A stretch of DNA of 64,000 nucleotides from Loripinus fragilis. Lineage: Eukaryota; Mollusca; Bivalvia; Lucinida; Lucinidae. Positions within the stretch are counted from its first letter, which is position 1. Each line of letters opens with the position of its first letter. Where the stretch lies: assembly GCA_964019695.1 (NCBI GenBank), contig OZ026518.1, positions 111,780,336 through 111,844,335 on the forward strand. The letters are read 5' to 3'. The notes below the pieces were generated by a model, which was given only the letters and a program-made list of their open reading frames with translations, did no database searches and was not told where the DNA came from. This document shows positions 11,889 to 21,545 of this stretch, piece after piece. Both the position numbers and the translations under genes were made by a program.

Positions 11889-12683
11889 TCAATTAGAATG
11901 TTTAAACATTGATCCAGAGCCTAGTTGACTTTGAGTAAATTTTGGTCCAAAGTTGTTCTGTTGAAGCTGACTTGGTGCATATTTTGATCCTGAACTCTGT
12001 TGTAATGAGCCTGATTCATCATCTTCATCTAAGGAATAGGATGGTGGGTCATATTCTTCAAGTTTTCCATCCAAAAGGTATCTTCGTTTTTTAATAGCAT
12101 ATCTCAATGCTTCATCCTCATCAAACTCATCATCATCTCGTAGTCTCTTTGCTGTAGCTGTTATCTTCTTGTGCAAGGGGTCTTTCTTCATGGCCTTAGA
12201 TACTTTAAGGAAGCACTTGTAGCGATCAATGACCTGTTCTCTGTATCTAGGTTCTAGTTTATTAAAAGTGACCTCCTCTGCTTCATCTGTGTCCATGTCT
12301 GGATGTTTCTCTACTGTATGTTGTACACTTTCATTGAAAGTGTCTTGTAGGTATCTATGAGCTCCACCAACAAAAGTTTTCCAAGGATCAAACTTGGTAT
12401 TTTTTCTAGAATAATGTTGGTCTTCATCATCTTCATCAGTATAGTCTGTATCACTTTCGTCATGAATACCATAATCTTTGTCTGTATATTTCCCAAAGAT
12501 ATCTTCCTTTTGATGACTTCTAGAAGTCCCTGCATCCGATTCTTCAGACATAGTAGAGTCTTCATTTTCTGACATTGTTTCTGACTCCATATCTTCACTG
12601 CAGATACCACTTGTCAGATGTCGTCTCAAACTGTCTGATCTTGCAAACTGTCGTTCACACTTTGGACACTGATGTTGACCCAT
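11889..12683 (-). CDS. C2HC zinc-finger protein of Polinton-like element (264 aa)
   Basis: Uncharacterised element-encoded protein, probably nucleic-acid binding and nuclear. Residues 6-28 form one zinc finger, CPKCERQFARSDSLRRH then C28, spacing C-x2-C-x12-H-x5-C, so the last ligand is Cys rather than the usual His. Residues 29-90 are acidic and Ser-rich. Residues 98-210 are a charged, predicted helical domain with FDPWKTF near 98 and KKDPLHKKI at 166-174, followed by RLRDDDEFDEDEALRYAIKKR. The tail is Gln/Ser-rich. From memory, proteins pairing such a finger with a DPxHxKI-type domain recur in cnidarian and mollusc predicted proteomes; no search was run. The open frame extends 28 codons further (to 12767), but a TATA box at 12727-12734 lies inside that extension, so I chose the Met at 12683. 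It is the last gene of the trio. Confidence 0.85.
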   Translation of the reverse strand: MGQHQCPKCERQFARSDSLRRHLTSGICSEDMESETMSENEDSTMSEESDAGTSRSHQKEDIFGKYTDKDYGIHDESDTDYTDEDDEDQHYSRKNTKFDPWKTFVGGAHRYLQDTFNESVQHTVEKHPDMDTDEAEEVTFNKLEPRYREQVIDRYKCFLKVSKAMKKDPLHKKITATAKRLRDDDEFDEDEALRYAIKKRRYLLDGKLEEYDPPSYSLDEDDESGSLQQSSGSKYAPSQLQQNNFGPKFTQSQLGSGSMFKHSN

Positions 12684-12726
12684 TGAAATCGTTTTGGTAA
12701 ATGAATAGCTTCTCTCTGATTGTGTC

Positions 12727-12734
12727 CTTTTATA
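12727..12734 (-). promoter_or_regulatory. TATA box for the zinc-finger gene
   Basis: TATAAAAG on the minus strand, 43 nt before the preferred start at 12683. It decides the start: a transcript from here would begin downstream of the alternative Met at 12767. Confidence 0.65.
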
Positions 12735-12806
12735 CTTGTAGTGGCATAAAACCCACAGTTTTGTCAATATTTCTCACAAAAATATGACATTTTCTACTCT
12801 GTCTTA

Positions 12807-13184
12807 TTATTTGCATGTACTTTTTTTTGCTGCAACACTTGAGAGAGGACTGCATTTTCTTGTTTTGCTGTTCTCTTTTGCAGGAGAAAAACTATTTCTC
12901 TTATCACATCTCTGCTCCATAATATTTCTTCTCTTCATATATTTCTTCTCTAATGGCATTCTTTCTAGTTGGTTTCCTATCAGCTTACGAAGCTCTCTAT
13001 GGCACATTCTACAGTACTTTGGTGGTCTTCCTTGCTTGAGTTTTCTATCCAACGCTGTACTCAGCCTTTTGACCAGATATCGAATTTGTGCATAGCTCAT
13101 ATAATATTTAGTTGATCTTTTAGATGCAGGTGTTTTCATATCATCATTGCAGCTTGTATTTTTCTGTCTTGCTGAGATATCCAT
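12807..13184 (-). CDS. Small basic AT-hook-like protein (125 aa)
   Basis: Function unknown. The protein is strongly basic throughout. Residues 46-57 read DRKLKQGRPPKY, with the GRP core of an AT-hook, a short motif that binds the minor groove of AT-rich DNA. It is followed at once by CRMCH (C58, C61, H62), a possible half of a metal site, although no second ligand pair is evident. Residues 30-45 look helical. Size, charge and position suggest a DNA-binding or DNA-condensing protein, but that is inference. The gene starts 77 nt after the stop of the 280-aa gene, with its own TATA box in the gap, and is followed by the zinc-finger gene. No signal peptide or membrane segment is seen. It resembles no family I can name with certainty. 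Confidence 0.78.
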   Translation of the reverse strand: MDISARQKNTSCNDDMKTPASKRSTKYYMSYAQIRYLVKRLSTALDRKLKQGRPPKYCRMCHRELRKLIGNQLERMPLEKKYMKRRNIMEQRCDKRNSFSPAKENSKTRKCSPLSSVAAKKSTCK

Positions 13185-13237
13185 TCTTCGTCTTTAAGTG
13201 TTCAAACAACAATAAGAAGTGTCAACCAGGACCATCA

Positions 13238-13245
13238 TATTTATA
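13238..13245 (-). promoter_or_regulatory. TATA box for the AT-hook-like gene
   Basis: TATAAATA on the minus strand, 53 nt before the start at 13184 and only 16 nt beyond the stop of the preceding gene. Confidence 0.65.
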
Positions 13246-13261
13246 CTGATAACAAAATTGA

Positions 13262-14104
13262 TCAACTTTTTAAACGTTTGAAATGTAACTTTACTAAAGT
13301 TTTCCCACCAACAAAAGGGACAGACCTGCCAATTTCATCTTTGATATCAATATGAACCTGATCAATATAAGATTTTGCCAAAGGTACATAATGCAAATTC
13401 ACAAATTCCTGATGCGATTGAGTGCTAGGTTTTGACTGTTTATAAGAAACAATTCTAAGTAAAGGAGCCGTTATATTTCCAACGTAAGTGTAATCTGCAA
13501 CATCAGAATAAACAAACATCTGATGGTGAGCCATATTCAAATCAACAGCATATGTAAAAACCTGATTATCACTCCCAATCAGTTTATTTGAAAGATCAGG
13601 ATTCAATCCAAGTATTTCTCCAAGAGACTTTGAAAATCTAATTTGGACTCTTTTTGGATTTTCAACATGTAAGTTTACACGGTTACCTGATTTCTTGTAA
13701 CTTAATGTGATCATACTGTGGATTTGACGTAGAATAGCTCCACATTTTTCTTCAATTGCAATCTGAATTTGCTCTACTAAGTGCTGAGGCGAATTATAGT
13801 TTCCAGCTGGGATAAACAATTTTATTTCAGGACAACTTCCATCTTTCATGCATACAGTATTCATTTTACTTTTCCCCAGTCTTTCCAAAACATTCTCATT
13901 GTAGAATCGAACATAAAAATAATTGCTGTTATGTGAAATGTTATATACTTCGGAAGGAGTCATAATTTCTACCAACGCTACAACCCATTGTTCTTTCTGG
14001 ACTTGAATAGGATGATTTAGCTTTGTGGTAAATGAGAACTGTTTATTTTTAGGGAAAATATCCATAGAACTATCACTTAGTAAGCTCAGATAAAATTCAT
14101 CCAT
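13262..14104 (-). CDS. Beta-rich Polinton-associated protein (280 aa), possible virion component
   Basis: The preferred N-terminus is MDEFYLSLLSDSSMDIFP; the pattern SxxSMDxFPxN, then FTTKL and WVVALVEIMTPSEVYNI, runs through residues 10-57. The C-terminus (about 245-280) has YIDQVHIDIKDEIG then RSVPFVGGKTLVKLHFKR. Alternating hydrophobic residues and Asn/Gly turns suggest an all-beta fold. From memory, proteins with this N-terminal pattern and a closing IxDxxGxxVPFxxGKxxVxLHF motif recur, uncharacterised, in cnidarian, mollusc and arthropod sequence sets and are often linked to Polinton-like DNA. A penton-type or other minor capsid role is inference. The frame extends 19 codons further to a Met at 14161, but the TATA box at 14173-14182 would leave almost no leader for that start. 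First gene of the trio; intact. Confidence 0.85.
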   Translation of the reverse strand: MDEFYLSLLSDSSMDIFPKNKQFSFTTKLNHPIQVQKEQWVVALVEIMTPSEVYNISHNSNYFYVRFYNENVLERLGKSKMNTVCMKDGSCPEIKLFIPAGNYNSPQHLVEQIQIAIEEKCGAILRQIHSMITLSYKKSGNRVNLHVENPKRVQIRFSKSLGEILGLNPDLSNKLIGSDNQVFTYAVDLNMAHHQMFVYSDVADYTYVGNITAPLLRIVSYKQSKPSTQSHQEFVNLHYVPLAKSYIDQVHIDIKDEIGRSVPFVGGKTLVKLHFKRLKS

Positions 14105-14172
14105 GATCTCATATGTGAAACAGCCACTACAATTGATAGAAATATAATGACAATTAGACATCGCTTAACTTC

Positions 14173-14182
14173 ATATATATAT
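14173..14182 (-). promoter_or_regulatory. TATA box for the 280-aa gene
   Basis: An ATATATATAT run on the minus strand, 68 nt before the Met at 14104 but only 11 nt before the alternative Met at 14161. This spacing favours the shorter protein. Low complexity makes it weaker than the other two boxes. Confidence 0.5.
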
Positions 14183-15603
14183 TGGCTACTCTTGTATTAA
14201 TCATATGAAGATAGAATGTATAGCATCTGTGGGAAAAACCCAGATTTTCTGAAATCAACAGTTGAAATTTCACAAAATTGTTGTATCAAGCGTAATCACT
14301 ATTTGATTTTTTCATCCGATTTTTTCATCCGATCGAATATTTTCCATAAGTTCAAAAAAAATCCTCAGTCAAGAATACTAGTTCTCAAATTATTTTGATA
14401 TGCAGTACTAGAATTTTACATCCGATCAAAATTTTTCCATTAACCAAACTACTGAAATTTTAAGAAAATTCCTCAGTTGAGATTACTAGTTATCAAATTA
14501 TTTTGATATGCAAATTTGATTTTCTCATACGATCAAATATTTTCTATAAGCAAACCTACTTGAATTTTTTCATCAGATCAAATATTTTCTATAAGCCAAA
14601 CTACTGAAAGTTTCACAATGCAGCAATAGAAATCACTAGCAAAAAATTTGACAAGCAAAACTATATGAATTTTTTCACTAAGTGTCAGGCGAGACTACAA
14701 TTTTTGCTAAGCCTATAGTGCAGGCGAGACTACATTTTTTTCAAAAACTAGCAAGAAGTATCAGGCACTGTATAAACAGCACCATTACTCCCCCAGTACT
14801 ATCCTTACCTCGGAATCCCTGACGATTGAAACTGTCTCAAATACAAGTCAAATTCCTGCATGTCTCTATGGACCAGAGAATTTGAGGCGGAGCCACTCCA
14901 ACCCGAAGGCTGGCGCCCTTAAACAGCCGAAGCTGCTCTACCTTTTTAAATGCATATTCAACAGTTTCTGAAGCACAAAGCTTCTCTACGGGCCTCGGCG
15001 GATGTATAGAATACCAGTGGTCAGTTATCTTTTGTTCAAACTATATCTCTACTGACTTAATAAGCAAATATTTGCGATTCATATATATAGTTATCCTAAA
15101 ACAAAATGAGTTTGAAAGGGTGTCTCAATGTTACTCTATCCCATAATAGTTTACATGCCTTATAGTATGTAAAATCGATAACTTGAATATAAGAGCTATC
15201 TTTTGGTAAAAATTTGAAGTCAATCGGATAAAAAATACCCGAGATATTACAAATTTTGCTAATTTTTACCGTGAAATTTTTTATTCAAGGGAGATAATTT
15301 ATTGGCATGAAAAAGCAAGAACCGGATTTCTAAAAAGTAAAAATCATATTTTCGCAATAACTTGAGTTTGCCTCGACCGATTTTTCAAAATTTTTTCACC
15401 CTATAAAAGCTTATGATAATTGCTATCTTATCACATACAATAGAACTAATTCCTCTGTAGATATCACATCATGGAAGTAGCAAGAGAGCAAACAATTTTC
15501 TGTTGATGGCATATCAACTACCGAGAGAAATACAACATAAAATTTGGGCTCATGAATTTTACTTAGTTATTTTATATATCAACACAGAAGGACCTTTATT
15601 CCA
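14183..15603. other. Noncoding 1.4 kb inside the Polinton-like element
   Basis: No gene. About 14280-14680 holds three diverged units of roughly 115 bp sharing ATCCGATCAAATATTTTC-like and CAAATTATTTTGATATGCA phrases. CAGGCGAGACTACA occurs twice near 14690-14735. About 14860-15005 is an island richer in G+C than its surroundings, with short complementary segments, of unknown role. At the inner edge (about 15555-15602) TTAGTTATTTTATATATCA repeats a motif of the adjacent TIR. Confidence 0.6.
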
Positions 15604-16761
15604 CTAAAATGACTAAGTTATTTTCAAAGCTGAAATTAACTAAGTTATTTTATATATTTCCACAGCAGGACCAGGAAACTATCATACGACCAGAAATCTT
15701 TCACAATCATACACCAAAAAATTTATTCGCAGCCCAATGCTCAAGGCTACAAGGGATTGATTGGAGAGAGGGTATAAGTCAAATTGTCAAATGTGTAGGT
15801 GTGGAAACTCCACATTGTGGAGATGTGGAGATGTGGTGGATCCACATTGTCAAGATGTGGAGATGTGGTGGATCCACATTTAAAGTCAGGTGGTCCACAT
15901 ATAATTCGTATTTATCCAAGAATGAACGTAAATCTCCATTATTCTGACACGCAATATATATGCATTTATTCACATTTGAAATGTGGAAATCCACATTGCT
16001 CCACAATACATCCACATTGCTCCACATTACATCCACATTCAAATTGTGGAGATGTGGTGGATCCACATTGCATCCATATTGTACGTGTGAAGGTCCACAT
16101 TGCATCCACATCTCAAGCGATATGGACACATTCATCAACATCTGATCATTAAACCCCAATACTATTACATGCCAATGATGATTATCTAAGATATGAACAG
16201 AAGCTCTAACTTAATCATAAGATAGATAATAGCTATCAAATACGACTTCATGCAAGAATCTGAAAAAGTATAATTCTTAAATACTTTCAAGCAGCCTAAT
16301 CATATCTAAGTACACACCTACTCTAGATAAATTGACTAAGTTATTTTCAAAGCTAAATTTGACTTAGTTATTTTATATATCACCACAGCAGGACCTTTAT
16401 TCCCCTCAATAAACTAAGTTATTTCCCCAATAGCCCAGGAAACTATTATAATTATAGCCCCAGTCAGATTAATCCTCAAAAAATAAACTAAGTTATTCTC
16501 AATAGCCCACGAAACTATCACAATCATAGACCCGACCAGAAAAGACCTCAATAATAAACTAAGTTATTTTCTAATAGCCCAGGAAACTATCACAATTATA
16601 GCCCCAGTCAGATTAACCCCAAAAATAAACTAAGTTATTCACAGCTAGTCACTCAAGCCTACCAGGGTAGCCATCTATGGTCTCAAAATTTTAGCCTGAA
16701 AAATTCTAAGTTCTTTTCAGGCTTAAAAAATTTTGAGGCCATAGTGACACCCATTACTACT
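15604..16761 (-). repeat. Right terminal inverted repeat (1,158 bp)
   Basis: Reverse complement of 10409-11566, same length, with isolated substitutions. TGTGGA/TCCACA iterons occupy about 15785-16125 and the CTTAGTTTATT modules about 16400-16645. The tip ends CCCATTACTACT. Confidence 0.93.
16675..16744. other. Subterminal hairpin in right TIR
   Basis: Mirror copy of the hairpin at 10426-10495, again 17 bp from the element tip. Confidence 0.85.
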
Positions 16762-16767
16762 GAGCCC
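16762..16767. repeat. 6-bp target site duplication, right
   Basis: GAGCCC immediately follows the right TIR and equals the left flank at 10403-10408. Confidence 0.88.
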
Positions 16768-18190
16768 ACATGACCCAGTGTGTGCACTATGCATTGAATG
16801 ATGTCAAAACGTATGTGAGAAATTGGAAAAACCCTTGTTTGTAATTAGGCAATCTGCTCAGATAAGCACTCCTTGAGAATGTGAAAACTGAGACTAAATG
16901 TTGAATAAATCTTGAACTGACATTCATAAACTACCTTGTAGATTTACGCATATCAGCTGCTAAAATCAAGTAAAACCACCGCTTACAATATATGATAGTG
17001 CTCTGGTGCCACATCGGAACCTCGTAAATAGCCCATGTATTGTGATTGTTGATACCCATACAGATTATAATAACATTAAATCCAGGAAATGGGAGTTTCC
17101 CCATCTAAGATGGCATATTAATGGTTTTCTGTAATCAAAGATTTGCTGTTTATGGCTTTCAATCGAACCGCTAAAGACTGTGCCTCGCAAAAAGATGCAC
17201 CTGTTGGAGGAGCGAATTAGCTATGGTTAAGACGATTCATGAACAGGTACAAGTCATGTAGCTTTCAAAGAGTATGCACTGTACATGTAGGACCCGATCA
17301 GACGACATTTGGGTCTACACGATTTATCACTATTCATTGTTTAAACGATGCACACATAACGATATTTGTAGTGAGAAATATCATGTTCGGTAAGAGATGT
17401 TTTGATATGGCAGGTACATGTACATTGCGTACCCCAAAATTCAGATAGATAATAGTAAAAGACATGCATTGACCAAACAGTTCAGTGCCCGCTGAGATGT
17501 CGCATACTGAGCCGTAACTGTCCTTGCAATTGAAAAATTCAGCGTTTTTGTAGTTAGAAATCTAAGGTTTGGTGATTTACTGGGAACGATAGCATGACAA
17601 CTCGATAAGTGGCTACACGTGAAAAGGTATAATATGAGAACAACCAATGCCCCGACCAAATACCTGGATTCAAGCAACTTGACCAGGGCTCTGACTGTCT
17701 CTTGCTCGACATGTTAATTAATGATTGTACAGAACAGGTACATACATGTATGGTCTTTTCACGTGACACCATGAAACGATATAACTAAAGTACATTCCAG
17801 TCAGAATAGATTCCTTGTGTTGATAGGAAACATGTAAGGAGGTCCGTGGGAATTCGTCTTCTAATGATCGCACATTACACATACACCACAGTTCTGCAAC
17901 AAATAAGCCGAAGAAACACATGATCGTTTGTGTTCGTGTTCGTGGAAAGTTGCTGGAATGCTACAAAAATGATTATTATCTTGACTCCGTAAAGGGAGCT
18001 TCCTGTGAAATGCATCTCGTTGTTTAACTAGAAGACCGCTTAACAGAACATGTAATATGCATCCGCATCTTGGTTTATACGAATCCACTGCTTGGGTTCC
18101 AAATTGCCTGTTGCAAACACATACGGTTGTCAATTGTTCAGTTAAATGAACAACAGAGAAAACCTTCTTTTTATGTGGTCTAAGAGTGTA
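16768..18190. other. No gene or repeat recognised
   Basis: Scattered open frames of 60-113 codons overlap on the minus strand at 17440-18200 without recognisable domains, shared boundaries or codon signature. I do not call them. Confidence 0.4.
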
Positions 18191-18199
18191 ATATGATTC

Positions 18200-18930
18200 C
18201 ATGTCTATGTTACCGCATTAGTACGCACAAAATGACCTTCACATCTGTCAAAACGTTAAATCCGATGTGACCATGACAAGAACTTCATTTACAATGCTTC
18301 GAGTTTGCATTACTCGAAGTCCGCCTCTAAGAACAATGTAATATCCACTGGTCAGCTTAGGAATACTACAGAATCAACTGCTCACAGTCCGAATGTTTGT
18401 ACTACATGTAAGTACTATATTGTATTGGCAGCATGGAAGAAAACGATTGTTTATGTCTTTTCTCCAGATCATGAAAATGCGTAATTGCATGTGCTTTAAG
18501 AATGTAATGCTAGATGATGTATATGTTACCACATTAATGCGCACTAACTGGCCTTGTACCATGTGTCCAAACGTAAAATTCAATGTAACATCGACACTAC
18601 GCACATGAAAATAACTTCAGGTAACATGCTTCGAGTTTGTATTACTTGAAGTCTGCTTTAAGAACATGTACTATCCAAGCATAAATGCTCACAGCTCACA
18701 TGTCTGTACTTTGTATTGTGCATTACCTTGACAGCATGAGCGAAAACGATTGTTAATGTTTTCTCTAATCATGAGATGAACCACAAAACACATGTTCATG
18801 ACGTTTGTGCTGTACGATTTTAATGTGTGTTGGCATAAGACGTTCTGAATGGCCTGTAATCCATCGTGACACTGTATCCGATATATGCACAAACATGAAG
18901 CGTTCTGTCAAATGTTTTTAAATTACATAT
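18200..18930. repeat. Tandem units of about 310-330 bp (2-3 copies)
   Basis: GCTTCGAGTTTG followed by ATTACT(C/T)GAAGTC occurs near 18297 and 18630. Matching CTCACAG...GTACT and CATGAAAATGCG/CATGAGATGAA phrases are similarly spaced. The units are clearly diverged. Short open frames on both strands follow the repeat. Confidence 0.6.
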
Positions 18931-19318
18931 GATAATGTATACTTGTGTTCTGAACCTATTCATAAAATCCACAAGGCTGTGTCTCTTTGTAGCTGCCAAA
19001 AGGAGACTCCCATGGCATTGAGATATGAGTGTTTTATTGAGATCATTCAACCGACATGAACCTGAAAAGAGAGCTCTCGCCACACGCCGATGGACCACAC
19101 TTCCACAATTCCGAAGCCCGGCCCTGGGGGATAAACATGATTACCGTCCAGGGCCAGGCTAGGAACCTTCCTGAAGCAACGGTCCATCAACGTGCTAAGA
19201 ATTACATTTTGCCTAAAACAGCCGAATTCGTTGCAACGAACGAATGCTTAATCGGCGATACATATGCAAAAGCAATCGCTAACTCCGAAATTTAGAATTT
19301 GTAAACACAACAGAAATA
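18931..19318. other. No feature recognised
   Basis: A 79-codon open frame at 19056-19295 shows no domain and is not called. Confidence 0.35.
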
Positions 19319-19660
19319 TTAAGCTTCCTGTCCCAACACAGCACGTGACTGCTCTGAGAACAAAGGAGCGAAGCAGCCTCGCCCTTAACCGCTATCTGAT
19401 AGCTACCTTAGTTAACCAATAGAAATAGCGCTTCTCTGTGTTTGCCTAAACCTGTTGAAATGGAGTTCTAGCATACGAAATAATGCCTGGAGATGGTTTT
19501 ATTATTACTCTGATAAACCGTTATGAAACATATGATATTTTATACGTAAAACAGAAGCTTTCACTATGATACGTCCGAGATATGACGTACTAGCAATGGT
19601 TCGAAGAGCATCGTGCGAACCAGGGCCGCGTATAAATTCCAATTAAATTAAATTGTTAAT
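19319..19660 (+). repeat. 342-bp dispersed repeat, copy 2
   Basis: Near-identical to 6755-7096, same orientation. Here it stands alone, without the 598-bp repeats, which shows that the 342-bp unit is independent of them. Confidence 0.8.
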
Positions 19661-20074
19661 GAAAATGCACTGATAGTGAGACCCATTATATTTGATGTGT
19701 TTAAGGTACTTGGTGGGGTTACTGTATAACGTAGGTGTTTCAGTGACTGATTTTTTCTTTGAAAACTTACCATCGACTCCGATTATACATAATGCGTTGA
19801 CAAACGCATGCTAATAGATCCTCGAGGAATTGATGCTGGCAAAATTCCTTTGTGTTACTCTCTTCTCTTAATATAATATGACAACTGCAGATGACACAGT
19901 CGTTCAGACTGACTGGCATAAGCCGGATCAGTTCCAAACCTCTCTTCTGAGAGTTGCAGCAATAAACAAACAAGACAGAAAGTGGACCGGTCCAACTCCG
20001 GTCGATCGAATACGTTACATATCCTCGCATAGACAAGCTTAAAGTGAAAATTCACACTTTTTTCAATTGTATTT

Positions 20075-20310
20075 GAGCCGTGACATGTGATTTCCAACAA
20101 AGTGGCATTTTGACAAGTGCAGACTCAGAAATCATGTGTAGCCTCCTTTTAAGCTTAGAAACTCCAAATGCTGTTCGGACAGTAGCTAAACACTCATAGA
20201 ATATTCAAGCGACTTGCAAAGGCTCTGATCAGACTGCGCATATGCGCAGGCTGATCTGTGCCTATGCTGGTCGCACATACCACATTGTTGGAAATCTCAT
20301 GTCGCGGCTC
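20075..20310. mobile_element. GAGCCG-type palindromic MITE
   Basis: A 236-bp unit beginning GAGCCGTGACATGTGATTTC and ending GAAATCTCATGTCGCGGCTC, so its ends are inverted repeats. It is flanked by ATTT on both sides (20071-20074, 20311-20314). The interior contains the palindrome TGCGCATATGCGCA. No coding capacity; seven related copies lie in the window. Confidence 0.85.
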
Positions 20311-20314
20311 ATTT

Positions 20315-21319
20315 ATTATAGAGCTTACATTATGGTAGGAATAATCCATCATTTAATGTTTGGGAAATCTCTTCAATTAGCCTGTTATTGATTACTTTCT
20401 GGCTCCACTGGATTCCAGCCATTTTAAAGGTCAATGAGTTCCTAACAGGTGGACTGGAAGCACTTTGATCAGGATCTGCTTACACATTACCAGAGCAGAA
20501 TCGTTAATCCTTGATAATGGCAAAAACACAATGTTTCAGAGTAATATTTTAAGCAGTGTGTATATTGATGAGTATATTAGATACATGGGCCGATGCTTAA
20601 TCATTTTTTTTTAAATTTAACCCTTAAAGCATTATTCATTACTATAGCAGACGACATATTTTTCCAACAATTTTCTTCTTTTTTGGAACAATAAGACATG
20701 GCAAAATCAACTGAAACTTATTGAAAATTCTCGCGAAAAATTTTGAATTTAAAGTATTAACAAATACTTACAAATGTACATGGCGGACAGAAAAGGAGCA
20801 TGTCAACAAGGGATAGCCAGTCTATGGTTAAAGGGGTGCTACTAAAATCACATTTCAATGGTTCATTGCAACAATGGACTCCACCTTTAACCATAACTGA
20901 GTTATCTTATTTTTTTTAATACAGCCCTCTTTATTAAAACTTTGCTACATTAATTCAGTTATTTTTTTCTTCTTTGATTAGATAATGAGGAATTTTGTAT
21001 AGAGAGTTAAGAAATCATCTGTAGACACACTAGAAAAATGCGAGAAAGGCACCCTGATCATTTTGAACACATAATAGGATTCATAAAATAGTAGAGCACA
21101 ATAGCTTAGGCAGAGTTTTTGAATTGGAATCACCAAGTTGCATCATAATGGTATTTTATCAGTTTGAATCAAAACCTACTATATAAAGGGATTAGCATTT
21201 CACGTCTAGTAGCACTCGTGTAACATCGTAAGCACTTGAGACTGATGAAATTTATGAGCAGGGCTATATATAGCTATAGATGAAAATGTAAGCGCTATAC
21301 GAATACGTGTTTATCTAAG
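20315..21319. other. No gene recognised
   Basis: AT-rich. TTAACCCTTAAAGC near 20620 matches the end motif of another palindromic family (see 30812-31083 and 57529-57710). Confidence 0.4.
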
Positions 21320-21545
21320 TCAGGAAGAAGGCAAAGATCAGGAATCGATAAAATCAAGTAACACACCTGACCAAGGACATAGGAAAGTGACAGCAACACA
21401 AGAAAACATCACATACAAGAGAGCCAAGAGGTTAGCCCTTATCCAGCAGGTGACTACACGGCTCCAATGAACTGACAAGACAGCATGCCAGACACAAAAC
21501 CTAAACAACAAAAAGGAGCCACAAAAGAAGCACCGCAACTTGATC
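21320..21545 (+). repeat. Family A repeat, 5' portion
   Basis: Contains GCAAAGATCAGGAATCGATA, CACACCTGACC, the AGCAGGTGACTAC segment and ACAAAAGAAGCACCGC in family order; the body is diverged. Confidence 0.7.

Larger units (their letters stand above)
10409..16761 (-). mobile_element. Non-autonomous Polinton/Maverick-like element
   Basis: A 6,353-bp unit bounded by 1,158-bp terminal inverted repeats starting 5'-AGTAGTAATGGGTGTCAC and flanked by the exact 6-bp duplication GAGCCC. Long TIRs, 5'-AG ends and 6-bp duplications fit Mavericks/Polintons and related adintovirus-like elements. The 4-kb interior carries three minus-strand genes, each with a TATA box, and 1.4 kb of noncoding DNA. Typical autonomous elements of this class are 15-20 kb and encode polymerase B, a retroviral-type integrase, ATPase, protease and capsid proteins; none is present. 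Only a handful of TIR mismatches were seen, so insertion is recent. It probably depends on an autonomous relative elsewhere. Strand is given as that of the genes. Confidence 0.85.

Noticed and set aside
17440..18202. Cluster of minus-strand frames as exons
   Set aside because: No splice-site pattern linking them and no recognisable domain; ends are arbitrary.
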